Part shown: positions 33,959 to 41,042 of the stretch, one piece after another
How the letters are laid out: every line of letters starts with the position of its first letter
Position numbering within the stretch: position 1 is the first letter of the stretch
Assembly (NCBI RefSeq): GCF_006715285.1
Contig: NZ_VFMX01000001.1
Coordinates: 4,216,001-4,280,000, forward strand
DNA length: 64,000 nt
DNA from: Arthrobacter sp. SLBN-83
GTDB taxonomy: Bacteria > Actinomycetota > Actinomycetes > Actinomycetales > Micrococcaceae
Direction: 5' to 3'
The notes under the pieces: model-generated
Told to the model about the DNA's origin: nothing
What the model saw: the letters and a program-made list of their open reading frames with translations, nothing else
Databases searched by the model: none
Translations under genes and position numbers: made by a program

Positions 33959-34054
33959 GGTCCCAAGCGTAGCGGCGGACCCGTCCGGTGCCGAAACCAG
34001 GGTGCTGAACCGCGGCAACCGGGACGGATTCCAGTCTGCGGCCCGCCTGCCTTC

Positions 34055-34951
34055 CTATCTGCTCAGCTCCGCTGCCTTGCCCACGAGCTCCGGATCCTGC
34101 CAGTCCAGCCACGTGATGCGGGGATCGGCGCGGAACCAGGTCAGCTGCCGCCGGGCGAACTGCCGGGTGGCCACGATGGTTTCCTCCGCAGCATCCTCCA
34201 CGGTAGAGGTGCCATCAATGACCCGCAGGAACTGCGAGTAGCCAAGTGCGCGGGAAGCGGTCTTGCCCCGGCGCAGGCCCAGAGCGTCGAGCCGCCGGAC
34301 CTCCTCGAGCAGGCCGGCGTCCACCATTCGGTGCACCCGTGCTGCCAGGCGTTCACGGAGCACCTCCCGGTCCACCCCAAGGCCCACCTGGATGGCCGGC
34401 TGGCAGTACTCCCGGCGCGGCATGAAGGAACTGAAAGGGCGCCCGGTGAGCTCATGGACCTCCAGCGCCCGGATGATGCGCCGGGCGTCGGAGACCCTGC
34501 CCGCGGAGACTGGATCCACGCTCGCCAGCCGGTCCAGGAGCTCCTGCGTGCCGACCTTGGCGTGCTCTGCCTCCAGCCGCGCGCGCACGGCAGGGTCGGT
34601 GCCGGGGAACTCCAGGACGTCCAGGGCTGCGCGCACATAAAGGCCGGAGCCGCCGGCCAGAATGGCGCGCTTGCCGCGGGCATGGATGTCCGCAATGATT
34701 TCACGTGCCTGTTGCTGGAAGTCCGACACGCTGGCTTCCTGGGTCACGTCCAGGGTGTCCAGGAGATGGTGCGGAACGCCTTTGCGTTCAGCCGGCGTGA
34801 TCTTGGCGGTGCCGATGTCCATGCCGCGGTAGAACTGCATGGCGTCGGCGTTGATGACCTCGCCGTCCAGTTCCAGGGCAAGGCTGACGGCAAGATCGGA
34901 CTTGCCGGAGCCGGTGGGACCGACGACGGCGATGACGGGCGGGGCGGCCAC
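34055..34951 (-). CDS. miaA: tRNA dimethylallyltransferase
   Basis: Adds the isopentenyl group to A37 of tRNAs reading UNN codons. The 298-residue enzyme has the P-loop VVGPTGSGKSDLA, then INADAMQFYRGMDIGTAK, AGGSGLYVRA and RRIIRALEV. GTG start at 34951, 3 nt after the miaB stop. MiaA and MiaB act in sequence on the same nucleotide, which explains the pairing. Confidence 0.96.
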   Translation of the reverse strand: MAAPPVIAVVGPTGSGKSDLAVSLALELDGEVINADAMQFYRGMDIGTAKITPAERKGVPHHLLDTLDVTQEASVSDFQQQAREIIADIHARGKRAILAGGSGLYVRAALDVLEFPGTDPAVRARLEAEHAKVGTQELLDRLASVDPVSAGRVSDARRIIRALEVHELTGRPFSSFMPRREYCQPAIQVGLGVDREVLRERLAARVHRMVDAGLLEEVRRLDALGLRRGKTASRALGYSQFLRVIDGTSTVEDAAEETIVATRQFARRQLTWFRADPRITWLDWQDPELVGKAAELSR

Positions 34952-34954
34952 CTG

Positions 34955-36514
34955 TCAGCGGGTGCGCAGCGGCAGCGAGGGCATGCCGAGGGAAACGCCC
35001 TTTTGTCCCGGCGCGGAATCGGGAGCGGGTGCTCCGCAGGAGTCTGCCTGGGACCTGTCCCAGGCATCCCCGGCCCGTGACCGGCGCAGGCTGTAGTCCT
35101 CGAGCGTAGGATCGGACACCAGGTGGAACGCCGCGGCCTCGGTGATGGTGACGGTGACGAGGTCTCCCGGTCGGGGGGCGGGAGCGCCCTCGGGAACCGA
35201 GAAGTGCACCAGCCGCTGGTCCTGGGAGCGGCCGGACAACCTGTGGGTCTCCTCCGATTTCCGCCCGGACTGCGCGGTGACCATGACCTCGAGCCTGCGG
35301 CCCAGCTGCTTCCGGTTCTCCTCCGCGGCGATGCGGTCCTGCAGGGCGGTGAGCCGTTCGAAGCGCTCCTGGACCACTGCCTTGGGCAGCTGGTCGGGGA
35401 GGTCGGCGGCGGGGGTTCCGGGGCGCTTTGAATACTGGAACGTGAAGGCCGTGGCGAAGCGCGACTTTTCCACGACGTCCAGGGTTGCCTGGAAGTCCTC
35501 TTCAGTTTCGCCGGGGAAACCCACGATGATGTCCGTGGAGATGGCTGCGTGCGGGATTCTCTCCCGGACCTTGTCCAGGATGCCCAGGAACTTCGTGGAC
35601 CGGTAGGAGCGCTTCATGGCTTTGAGGATGCGGTCCGAACCGGACTGCAGCGGCATGTGCAGCTGCGGCATGACGTTGTGCGTCTCTGCCATGGCGTCGA
35701 TGACGTCGTCTGTGAAGGCTGCCGGGTGCGGGCTGGTGAAGCGGACCCGTTCAAGGCCCTCGATATCACCGCAGGCGCGCAGCAGCTTGGAGAAGGCCTG
35801 GCGGTCGCCGAACTCCACTCCGTAGGAGTTGACGTTCTGGCCCAGCAGGGTCACCTCGATGGCGCCGTCGTCCACGAGTGCCTGGATTTCAGCGAGGATG
35901 TCTCCGGGGCGCCGGTCTTTTTCCTTCCCGCGGAGCGCCGGCACGATGCAGAAGGTGCAGGTGTTGTTGCAGCCCACGGAGATGGACACCCAGCCGGAGT
36001 AGACGGAGTCCCGCTTGGTGGGCAGTGTGGATGGGAAGACGTCCAGGGATTCGAGGATCTCCAGCTGAGCCTCGTTGTTGTGCCGTGCCCTGTCCAGGAG
36101 GGCCGGCAGGGCGCCGACGTTATGGGTGCCAAATACCGCATCCACCCATGGCGCCTTCTTCAGGATGGTTTCGCGGTCCTTTTGGGCAAGGCATCCGCCC
36201 ACGGCGATCTGCATCCCCGGGTTGGCTGCCTTGACAGGGGCCAGAATGCCAAGGTTCCCGTAGAGCTTGTTGTCGGCGTTTTCCCGAACCGCGCACGTGT
36301 TGAACACCACGACGTCGGCATGGTCGCCTTCCGCCGGAACGTAGCCGGCGTCCTCGAGCATGCCGGCCATCCGCTCCGAATCATGGACGTTCATCTGGCA
36401 GCCGAAGGTGCGGACGTGGTAGGTGCGCGGCTGCAGGGCTCCGGATTGCGGAACGGCCCCGGCTTCGACCGAAGGGGTGGCGCCGGATTGGGGGGAAGGA
36501 ATGGTCAAACTCAC
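34955..36514 (-). CDS. miaB: tRNA-2-methylthio-N6-dimethylallyladenosine synthase
   Basis: Methylthiotransferase that adds a methylthio group to i6A37. The N-terminal UPF0004 domain binds one Fe-S cluster through FGCQMN, NTCAVR and GGCLAQ. The radical SAM cluster is CNNTCTFC, and a C-terminal TRAM domain (about residues 395-465, LGRRLEVMV to PGDLVTVTITEA) binds tRNA. The 519 residues include short unconserved extensions at both ends. GTG 36514 is 3 nt after the recX stop. Confidence 0.96.
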   Translation of the reverse strand: MSLTIPSPQSGATPSVEAGAVPQSGALQPRTYHVRTFGCQMNVHDSERMAGMLEDAGYVPAEGDHADVVVFNTCAVRENADNKLYGNLGILAPVKAANPGMQIAVGGCLAQKDRETILKKAPWVDAVFGTHNVGALPALLDRARHNNEAQLEILESLDVFPSTLPTKRDSVYSGWVSISVGCNNTCTFCIVPALRGKEKDRRPGDILAEIQALVDDGAIEVTLLGQNVNSYGVEFGDRQAFSKLLRACGDIEGLERVRFTSPHPAAFTDDVIDAMAETHNVMPQLHMPLQSGSDRILKAMKRSYRSTKFLGILDKVRERIPHAAISTDIIVGFPGETEEDFQATLDVVEKSRFATAFTFQYSKRPGTPAADLPDQLPKAVVQERFERLTALQDRIAAEENRKQLGRRLEVMVTAQSGRKSEETHRLSGRSQDQRLVHFSVPEGAPAPRPGDLVTVTITEAAAFHLVSDPTLEDYSLRRSRAGDAWDRSQADSCGAPAPDSAPGQKGVSLGMPSLPLRTR

Positions 36515-36517
36515 CCG

Positions 36518-37135
36518 TTAAGGGTACCGGCTTTGGACCGGACCATCGTCAGGTTCCTGCCGGGCATCGAGGACCTCGTTGACGATCCGGAACGCCTGGG
36601 ACGGCTGGTAGCCCTTTCTGGCCAACATCGAGGCCAGCCGCCGGACAGCCTTGTCCCGTTCCCCCGGGCCGGACAGATCCGTCCCGGGCCGGAGCTTGCG
36701 CTCCACCAGGGCGCGGGCCGCGGCTTCCTCGTCATCGTCGGTCAGTTGTTCCAGCGCCGAGGCCGCCGTTTCCTGGTCGATGCCCTTTTCGGCGAGCTCA
36801 CGCCGCAGCGCGCCCTTGGCCAGTTTGCGGGACTGGGAACGGCTCCTGACCCACATGTCGGCAAATTCGGCATCGTTGATCAGCCGCACTTCCTGGAACT
36901 TGTCCAGCACTGCTTCGGCAACGTGCTCGGGGATGTTCCGTTCTGCCAGCTTCCGGGCAAGCTGCAGCCTGCTCTTGGGCGCTGCAGTGAGCTGTCGGTA
37001 CACGATGGCCTGTGCCACGGAGAAAGGGTCCGGTTCGGCGTCTACGGACTGCGGGTCCTCAGGGACATCGAAGTCGTCCGGCGGCCCAGGGAACGGGCCG
37101 CCGGACGAGGACCGCCGTGAGCGTGATCCAGCCAA
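36518..37135 (-). CDS. recX: RecA regulator RecX
   Basis: A 205-residue protein of the RecX three-helix repeat family, which caps and limits RecA filaments. AIVYRQLTAAPKSRLQLARKLAERNIP, FADMWVRSRS and the repeated GALRRELAEKGID helix patterns are visible. The first 40 residues are Ser/Arg/Pro-rich and variable. The start is uncertain: TTG 37135 lies 3 nt after the recA stop, so coupling to recA is likely. Confidence 0.92.
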   Translation of the reverse strand: MAGSRSRRSSSGGPFPGPPDDFDVPEDPQSVDAEPDPFSVAQAIVYRQLTAAPKSRLQLARKLAERNIPEHVAEAVLDKFQEVRLINDAEFADMWVRSRSQSRKLAKGALRRELAEKGIDQETAASALEQLTDDDEEAAARALVERKLRPGTDLSGPGERDKAVRRLASMLARKGYQPSQAFRIVNEVLDARQEPDDGPVQSRYP

Positions 37136-37138
37136 GGG

Positions 37139-38194
37139 CTAGAACCCGTCGACGGCTTTCAGCTTGGGCGCATCCTTGGAGTCGTCTTCGGCGGGCTTGA
37201 CCCCGACACCAAGCTTTTCCTTGATGAGGCGTTCCAGCTCGGCGGCGAGTTCAGGGTTGTCGCGCAGGAACCGGCGCGAGTTCTCCATGCCCTGGCCCAG
37301 CTGGTCGCCATCGTAGGTGAACCAGGAGCCGGACTTCTTGATGATGCCGTGCTCCACGCCCATGTCAATGATGCCGCCCTCGCGGGAGATGCCCTGGCCG
37401 TAGATGATGTCGAACTCGGCCACCTTGAACGGCGGGGCCATCTTGTTCTTGACGATCTTGGCCTTGGTCCGGTTGCCGACGGAGTCGGCGCCCTCCTTGA
37501 GGGTCTGGATGCGGCGGACGTCGATACGGACCGAAGCGTAGAACTTGAGGGCCTTACCACCGGTGGTGGTTTCGGGCGAACCGAAGAAGACGCCGATCTT
37601 TTCGCGCAGCTGGTTGATGAAGATGGCGGTGGTCTTGGTCTGGCTCAGGCGGCCGGTGATCTTACGCAGGGCCTGGCTCATGAGGCGTGCCTGCAGGCCG
37701 ACGTGGCTGTCACCCATGTCGCCTTCGATTTCGGCGCGCGGCACCAAGGCGGCAACGGAGTCGATGACGATGACGTCCAGCGAGCCGGAGCCCACCAGCA
37801 TGTCCATGATTTCCAGTGCCTGTTCACCGGTGTCCGGCTGCGAGACGAGGAGGGCGTCCGTGTCCACCCCAAGCTTGGCGGCGTAATCCGGATCCAGGGC
37901 GTGTTCGGCGTCGATGAAGGCCGCGATGCCGCCGGCGCGCTGAGCGTTTGCCACGGCGTGCAGGGCGACGGTGGTCTTACCCGAGGATTCAGGACCGTAG
38001 ATTTCGATGACGCGGCCGCGCGGGAGCCCGCCAATGCCAAGGGCGACGTCCAGTGCGATGGAGCCGGTGGGGATGACTTCGATCGGGGCACGGACTTCGT
38101 CGCCCAGGCGCATGACCGAGCCCTTGCCGAACTGCTTGTCAATCTGGGCAAGCGCTGCTTCCAGCGCTTTTGCACGATCCGGGGCTGCCGCCAT
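37139..38194 (-). CDS. recA: recombinase RecA
   Basis: Strand-exchange recombinase and LexA co-protease. From ATG 38194 the product is 351 residues. Walker A is GPESSGKTT (67-75), followed by DVIVIDSVAALVPRAEIEG and the L2-region INQLREKIGVFFGSPETTTGG. GAGGTG 7 nt upstream decides this start over an in-frame ATG at 38251. No intein is present, unlike in M. tuberculosis. The operon continues with recX, and the promoter carries a LexA box. Confidence 0.98.
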   Translation of the reverse strand: MAAAPDRAKALEAALAQIDKQFGKGSVMRLGDEVRAPIEVIPTGSIALDVALGIGGLPRGRVIEIYGPESSGKTTVALHAVANAQRAGGIAAFIDAEHALDPDYAAKLGVDTDALLVSQPDTGEQALEIMDMLVGSGSLDVIVIDSVAALVPRAEIEGDMGDSHVGLQARLMSQALRKITGRLSQTKTTAIFINQLREKIGVFFGSPETTTGGKALKFYASVRIDVRRIQTLKEGADSVGNRTKAKIVKNKMAPPFKVAEFDIIYGQGISREGGIIDMGVEHGIIKKSGSWFTYDGDQLGQGMENSRRFLRDNPELAAELERLIKEKLGVGVKPAEDDSKDAPKLKAVDGF

Positions 38195-38323
38195 GGTTGA
38201 CACCTCTAATGCTTTCTCGATGGTGGCCTTCGCGGCCGATTTATTGGTCATCTCTGACGCTAAGGGGACCCACTGACATTCCGGCCGGAGGACGACGGCT
38301 ATGTGGATAAACCCAATAGAAAA

Positions 38324-38353
38324 AGCATAGCGTTATCCGAACAGGTATTCGAA
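38324..38353 (-). promoter_or_regulatory. recA promoter with LexA box
   Basis: On the minus strand, TTCGAA (-35, 38348-38353), an 18-nt spacer and TATGCT (-10, 38324-38329) form a promoter. The LexA box, TCGAATACCTGTTCGG on that strand (38337-38352), overlaps the -35 and has two mismatches to consensus. The leader to the recA ATG is about 120 nt. Confidence 0.82.
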
Positions 38354-38390
38354 GAGTACGGCTCCTGCGGCGTGTCCGGCGGGAGGGCGG

Positions 38391-38615
38391 TTAGTCCCGC
38401 CGGGGAGCGATATCCCGTCCCAAGCGGCGTTCTGCCGGTACGTCCTGGACGTCGCAGACGGCAAGCCAGACCTTTCGGGGCTCCACACCGGCAGCGAGGG
38501 CTTGGTCGGCGGTGCGCCCGCCGACGCCGGCAAGGACCAGGCTGCTGCTCAGCACCCGGGAGTAGCCCGCGCCGAACTCGTCATCCATGAGACGCCAGTA
38601 CTCGCTGATTCGCAT
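38391..38615 (-). CDS. DUF3046 protein
   Basis: A 74-residue protein, MRISEYWRLMDDEFGAGYSRVL and so on, ending with Arg-rich RRLGRDIAPRRD. DUF3046 is an actinobacterial family found next to recA; its function is unknown. ATG 38615. The LexA box of recA lies just after its stop. Confidence 0.9.
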   Translation of the reverse strand: MRISEYWRLMDDEFGAGYSRVLSSSLVLAGVGGRTADQALAAGVEPRKVWLAVCDVQDVPAERRLGRDIAPRRD

Positions 38616-38656
38616 CGGTAAATCCTCTCATGATTGTGGACCATAGAATTATTGCC

Positions 38657-39187
38657 ATGAGCACCTCCCCCGATGTCCCGCCGCGGCGCGATCCAGGCGA
38701 AGAAGCCGCCGACACCGCGCTGCAGAATGTCGAACACCAGATCAGCCTGTTTTGGCGGCGGGCCCGGGCCATTTCCAACCAGTTGTCCCGGGAAGTCCAC
38801 CCAGACATGGAGCCTGCCGCGTACGGGCTGTTGACGGTGATCCGCCGGGAGGGACCCATCCGGCTCACCGAGCTTGCCATGAACATCGGGGTGGGAAAGC
38901 CTTCGGTCAGCCGGCAGATCGCGTTCCTGGAAAGCCTGGGACTGGTATCCAAGGAGGCTGATCCGCTGGACCGCAGGGCGCAGTCCATCCGCCTGACGGC
39001 CAAGGGCGAGGAGAAGATGCACCAGGTCCAGGACGCACGGCGCCAGGTCTTCCAGGAACGGCTGCGCGAGTGGCCGGTGGAGGACCTGCAGGAACTCGGC
39101 CGCTACATGGCCAAGCTGAACTCTACATACGAGCGTGACGGGTTTCCCGGGGATGCCGCAGGCGCAGCGTCCGCCCAGGACCAGTAG
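38657..39187 (+). CDS. MarR family transcriptional regulator
   Basis: A 176-residue winged helix-turn-helix regulator. TELAMNIGVGKPSVSRQIAFLESLGLVSKEADPLDRRAQSIRLTAKG spans the recognition helix and wing (about residues 75-125). The dimerisation helices are at both ends. TAGAAT (38644-38649) lies 7-8 nt before ATG 38657 with no Shine-Dalgarno sequence, so the mRNA is probably leaderless. No obvious target gene is adjacent. Confidence 0.9.
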   Translation: MSTSPDVPPRRDPGEEAADTALQNVEHQISLFWRRARAISNQLSREVHPDMEPAAYGLLTVIRREGPIRLTELAMNIGVGKPSVSRQIAFLESLGLVSKEADPLDRRAQSIRLTAKGEEKMHQVQDARRQVFQERLREWPVEDLQELGRYMAKLNSTYERDGFPGDAAGAASAQDQ

Positions 39188-39224
39188 CCCAACCGGACAA
39201 GCACGCGGGGACCGGCGCAAAAGA

Positions 39225-39267
39225 AACAGCAGGAAGCCCCCGGCCACGCCAGGGGCTTCCTGCTGTT
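39225..39267. terminator. strong bidirectional terminator, MarR / clgR
   Basis: A perfect 16-bp stem, AACAGCAGGAAGCCCC (39225-39240) and GGGGCTTCCTGCTGTT (39252-39267), with an 11-nt loop, lies between convergent genes. Confidence 0.88.
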
Positions 39268-39296
39268 CGTCGGACCCGCTGCGGGCGCCGGCTGCT

Positions 39297-39737
39297 CTAG
39301 CGGGCGCCGGAGAGAAGGCCCGTGGAGAGTTCGTCGTCCAGTTCAGTGTTAAGGTCGCGGCCGTAACGCTGGGAGAATTCCTGTGGAACGGTGTCCGGAA
39401 CGGCGACACCTTCGGCTACTGCCACGCGGTCGCTGACCTCGCGGAGCATGCTTGACAGCGGAACATCCAGTGCCGAGCAAATCGAGGACAGGAGCTCTGA
39501 CGATGCTTCCTTCTGGCCGCGCTCCACTTCGCTGAGGTATCCCAGGGAGACGCGGGCGCTGTGCGAAACTTCACGGAGCGTACGCCCCTGACGCTGGCGG
39601 ACATCGCGCAGGACATCACCGATTTCGTGACGAAGTACTACCATCTTGCGCTCCTTCTGTTCGCTCTTAGCCTGTTCGGCGAGGCCCACATCCTTCCAGC
39701 GGACAACGCCGTTTACGGATACGGGCTGCTTTACCAT
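39297..39737 (-). CDS. clgR: ClgR-type XRE regulator
   Basis: A helix-turn-helix activator of the ClgR group, which in actinobacteria controls clp protease and envelope-stress genes. GDVLRDVRQRQGRTLREVSHSARVSLGYLSEVERGQKEAS is the HTH. The position after ftsK-pgsA-cinA is the conserved one. From ATG 39737 the product is 146 residues; ATG 39644 (AAGGAG upstream) would give 115. The extra segment has coding-like third-position GC, so I keep the longer form. The C-terminal LLSGAR is Ala/Arg-ended; ClgR proteins in relatives are themselves Clp substrates. Confidence 0.9.
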   Translation of the reverse strand: MVKQPVSVNGVVRWKDVGLAEQAKSEQKERKMVVLRHEIGDVLRDVRQRQGRTLREVSHSARVSLGYLSEVERGQKEASSELLSSICSALDVPLSSMLREVSDRVAVAEGVAVPDTVPQEFSQRYGRDLNTELDDELSTGLLSGAR

Positions 39738-39765
39738 CTGTATCGCCTTGCTCCCTCATTGGTCA

Positions 39766-39785
39766 GGTCCGCCGCCTGGCGGACC
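39766..39785 (-). other. hairpin upstream of clgR
   Basis: GGTCCGCC and GGCGGACC form an 8-bp stem with a GCCT loop, 28 nt before the clgR ATG and after the cinA stop. It may end cinA transcripts or shape the clgR leader. Confidence 0.5.
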
Positions 39786-39904
39786 GTCGTGGTCATTTCA
39801 TCCTAGGCGCCTCCGCTCTCCGGAAGCGACACAATGTAATAACTAATCGGTACCGGCTTTTGTTCCCGCCAACTTTACGCCTGGTAACTTAGGCGGCCAC
39901 AGGT

Positions 39905-40384
39905 TCAGGCGGACAGCGCCTCCCCGAGCCTTTCCAGGGCGGCAGCGCAGGCGGCGGCGCGGATGTCCGGCCGGCTGCCGGTGAAGGAATACTCGAACGC
40001 TGCGGATCCAGCGGCGGTTGAGATCCCAATGTAGACCCGCCCCACCGGCTTGCCGTCGTGGGCATCAGGACCTGCCACCCCCGTGGTGGAAAGCCCGACG
40101 TCGGCGCCGAGTTCCGCGCGCGCGCCGGCTGCCATGGCCCGGGCGACGTCCGGGTCGACCGACCCGACGCGGGCCAGCAGATCGGCGGGGACGTGCAGCA
40201 CCCTGTCCTTGACGGAGTTCTGGTAGGCCACCACCCCGCCCTGCAGCATGCCGGACGCCCCGGGCGTGTCGGCGAGAACAGCTGACACCATGCCCGCCGT
40301 CAGGGATTCGGCGGTGGCAACGGTCTGCCCCGACTCAAGCGCCTGGCGGACGGCCCGCGCTGCCAGGTGGTGAAGATTGCTCAT
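39905..40384 (-). CDS. pncC: nicotinamide-nucleotide amidohydrolase (CinA C-terminal family)
   Basis: A 159-residue stand-alone CinA C-terminal domain that deamidates NMN, recycling the pyridine nucleotide released by DNA ligase. ATAESLTAGMVSAVLADTPGAS, GGVVAYQNSVK, GLSTTGVAGPD and VYIGIS are the family motifs. The N-terminal CinA domain is absent, as usual in this group. ATG 40384 overlaps the pgsA stop (ATGA). Confidence 0.92.
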   Translation of the reverse strand: MSNLHHLAARAVRQALESGQTVATAESLTAGMVSAVLADTPGASGMLQGGVVAYQNSVKDRVLHVPADLLARVGSVDPDVARAMAAGARAELGADVGLSTTGVAGPDAHDGKPVGRVYIGISTAAGSAAFEYSFTGSRPDIRAAACAAALERLGEALSA

Positions 40385-41025
40385 GCCTGCTCCTGCCCCT
40401 GCACGGTTCCGGCCTGGCGCTTGCCCTTCGCACGGAGGCGCAGCGCCTCAACAACATATTCGACGCCGGTCCACAGCGTGATGGCCACTGCCGCCATCAT
40501 GACCGCAAACGCAACCCAGGACATCCACGGTGCGAACGACCCGAACGGCAGGAGGTACAGGAAGATCGCCGCCGTCTGCACCACGGTCTTGAGCTTGCCG
40601 CCGCGGGAGGCAGGGATGACGCCGTACCGGATCACGAAGAAGCGCAGGGCCGTGATGCCCCATTCCCGGACCAGGATCACAAGGGTGGCCCACCAGGGCA
40701 GCTCCCCCAGCAGGGACAGCATCACCAGCGCCGAGCCGGTGAGGAGCTTGTCAGCGATGGGGTCGGCAATCTTGCCGAAGTCGGTGACGAGGTTCCGGCT
40801 CCTGGCGATGTCGCCGTCAAGCTTGTCCGTGTAGATGGCGACGGCGAACGCCGCCACCGCTGCCCAGCGCCACGGCCCGGATTCGCTGTGCAGCCCGGGG
40901 GCGTCCGCTACGAGGAACCACACGAAAAACGGGACCAGCGCGATGCGGATCATGGTCAGGACATTAGGAAGGTTCCAGACCCCGGCACGGCCCTGGCCGG
41001 CGGCGGTTGCATCAGTGCTAGTCAC
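40381..41025 (-). CDS. pgsA: CDP-diacylglycerol--glycerol-3-phosphate 3-phosphatidyltransferase
   Basis: Makes phosphatidylglycerol phosphate in the membrane. The CDP-alcohol transferase motif DG-x2-AR-x8-G-x3-D-x3-D is complete (Asp70 to Asp92). About five or six membrane helices are predicted in 214 residues. It lies 17 nt after ftsK and overlaps pncC. Confidence 0.94.
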   Translation of the reverse strand: MTSTDATAAGQGRAGVWNLPNVLTMIRIALVPFFVWFLVADAPGLHSESGPWRWAAVAAFAVAIYTDKLDGDIARSRNLVTDFGKIADPIADKLLTGSALVMLSLLGELPWWATLVILVREWGITALRFFVIRYGVIPASRGGKLKTVVQTAAIFLYLLPFGSFAPWMSWVAFAVMMAAVAITLWTGVEYVVEALRLRAKGKRQAGTVQGQEQA

Positions 41026-41042
41026 GTTTCTAGGCTACCGGC

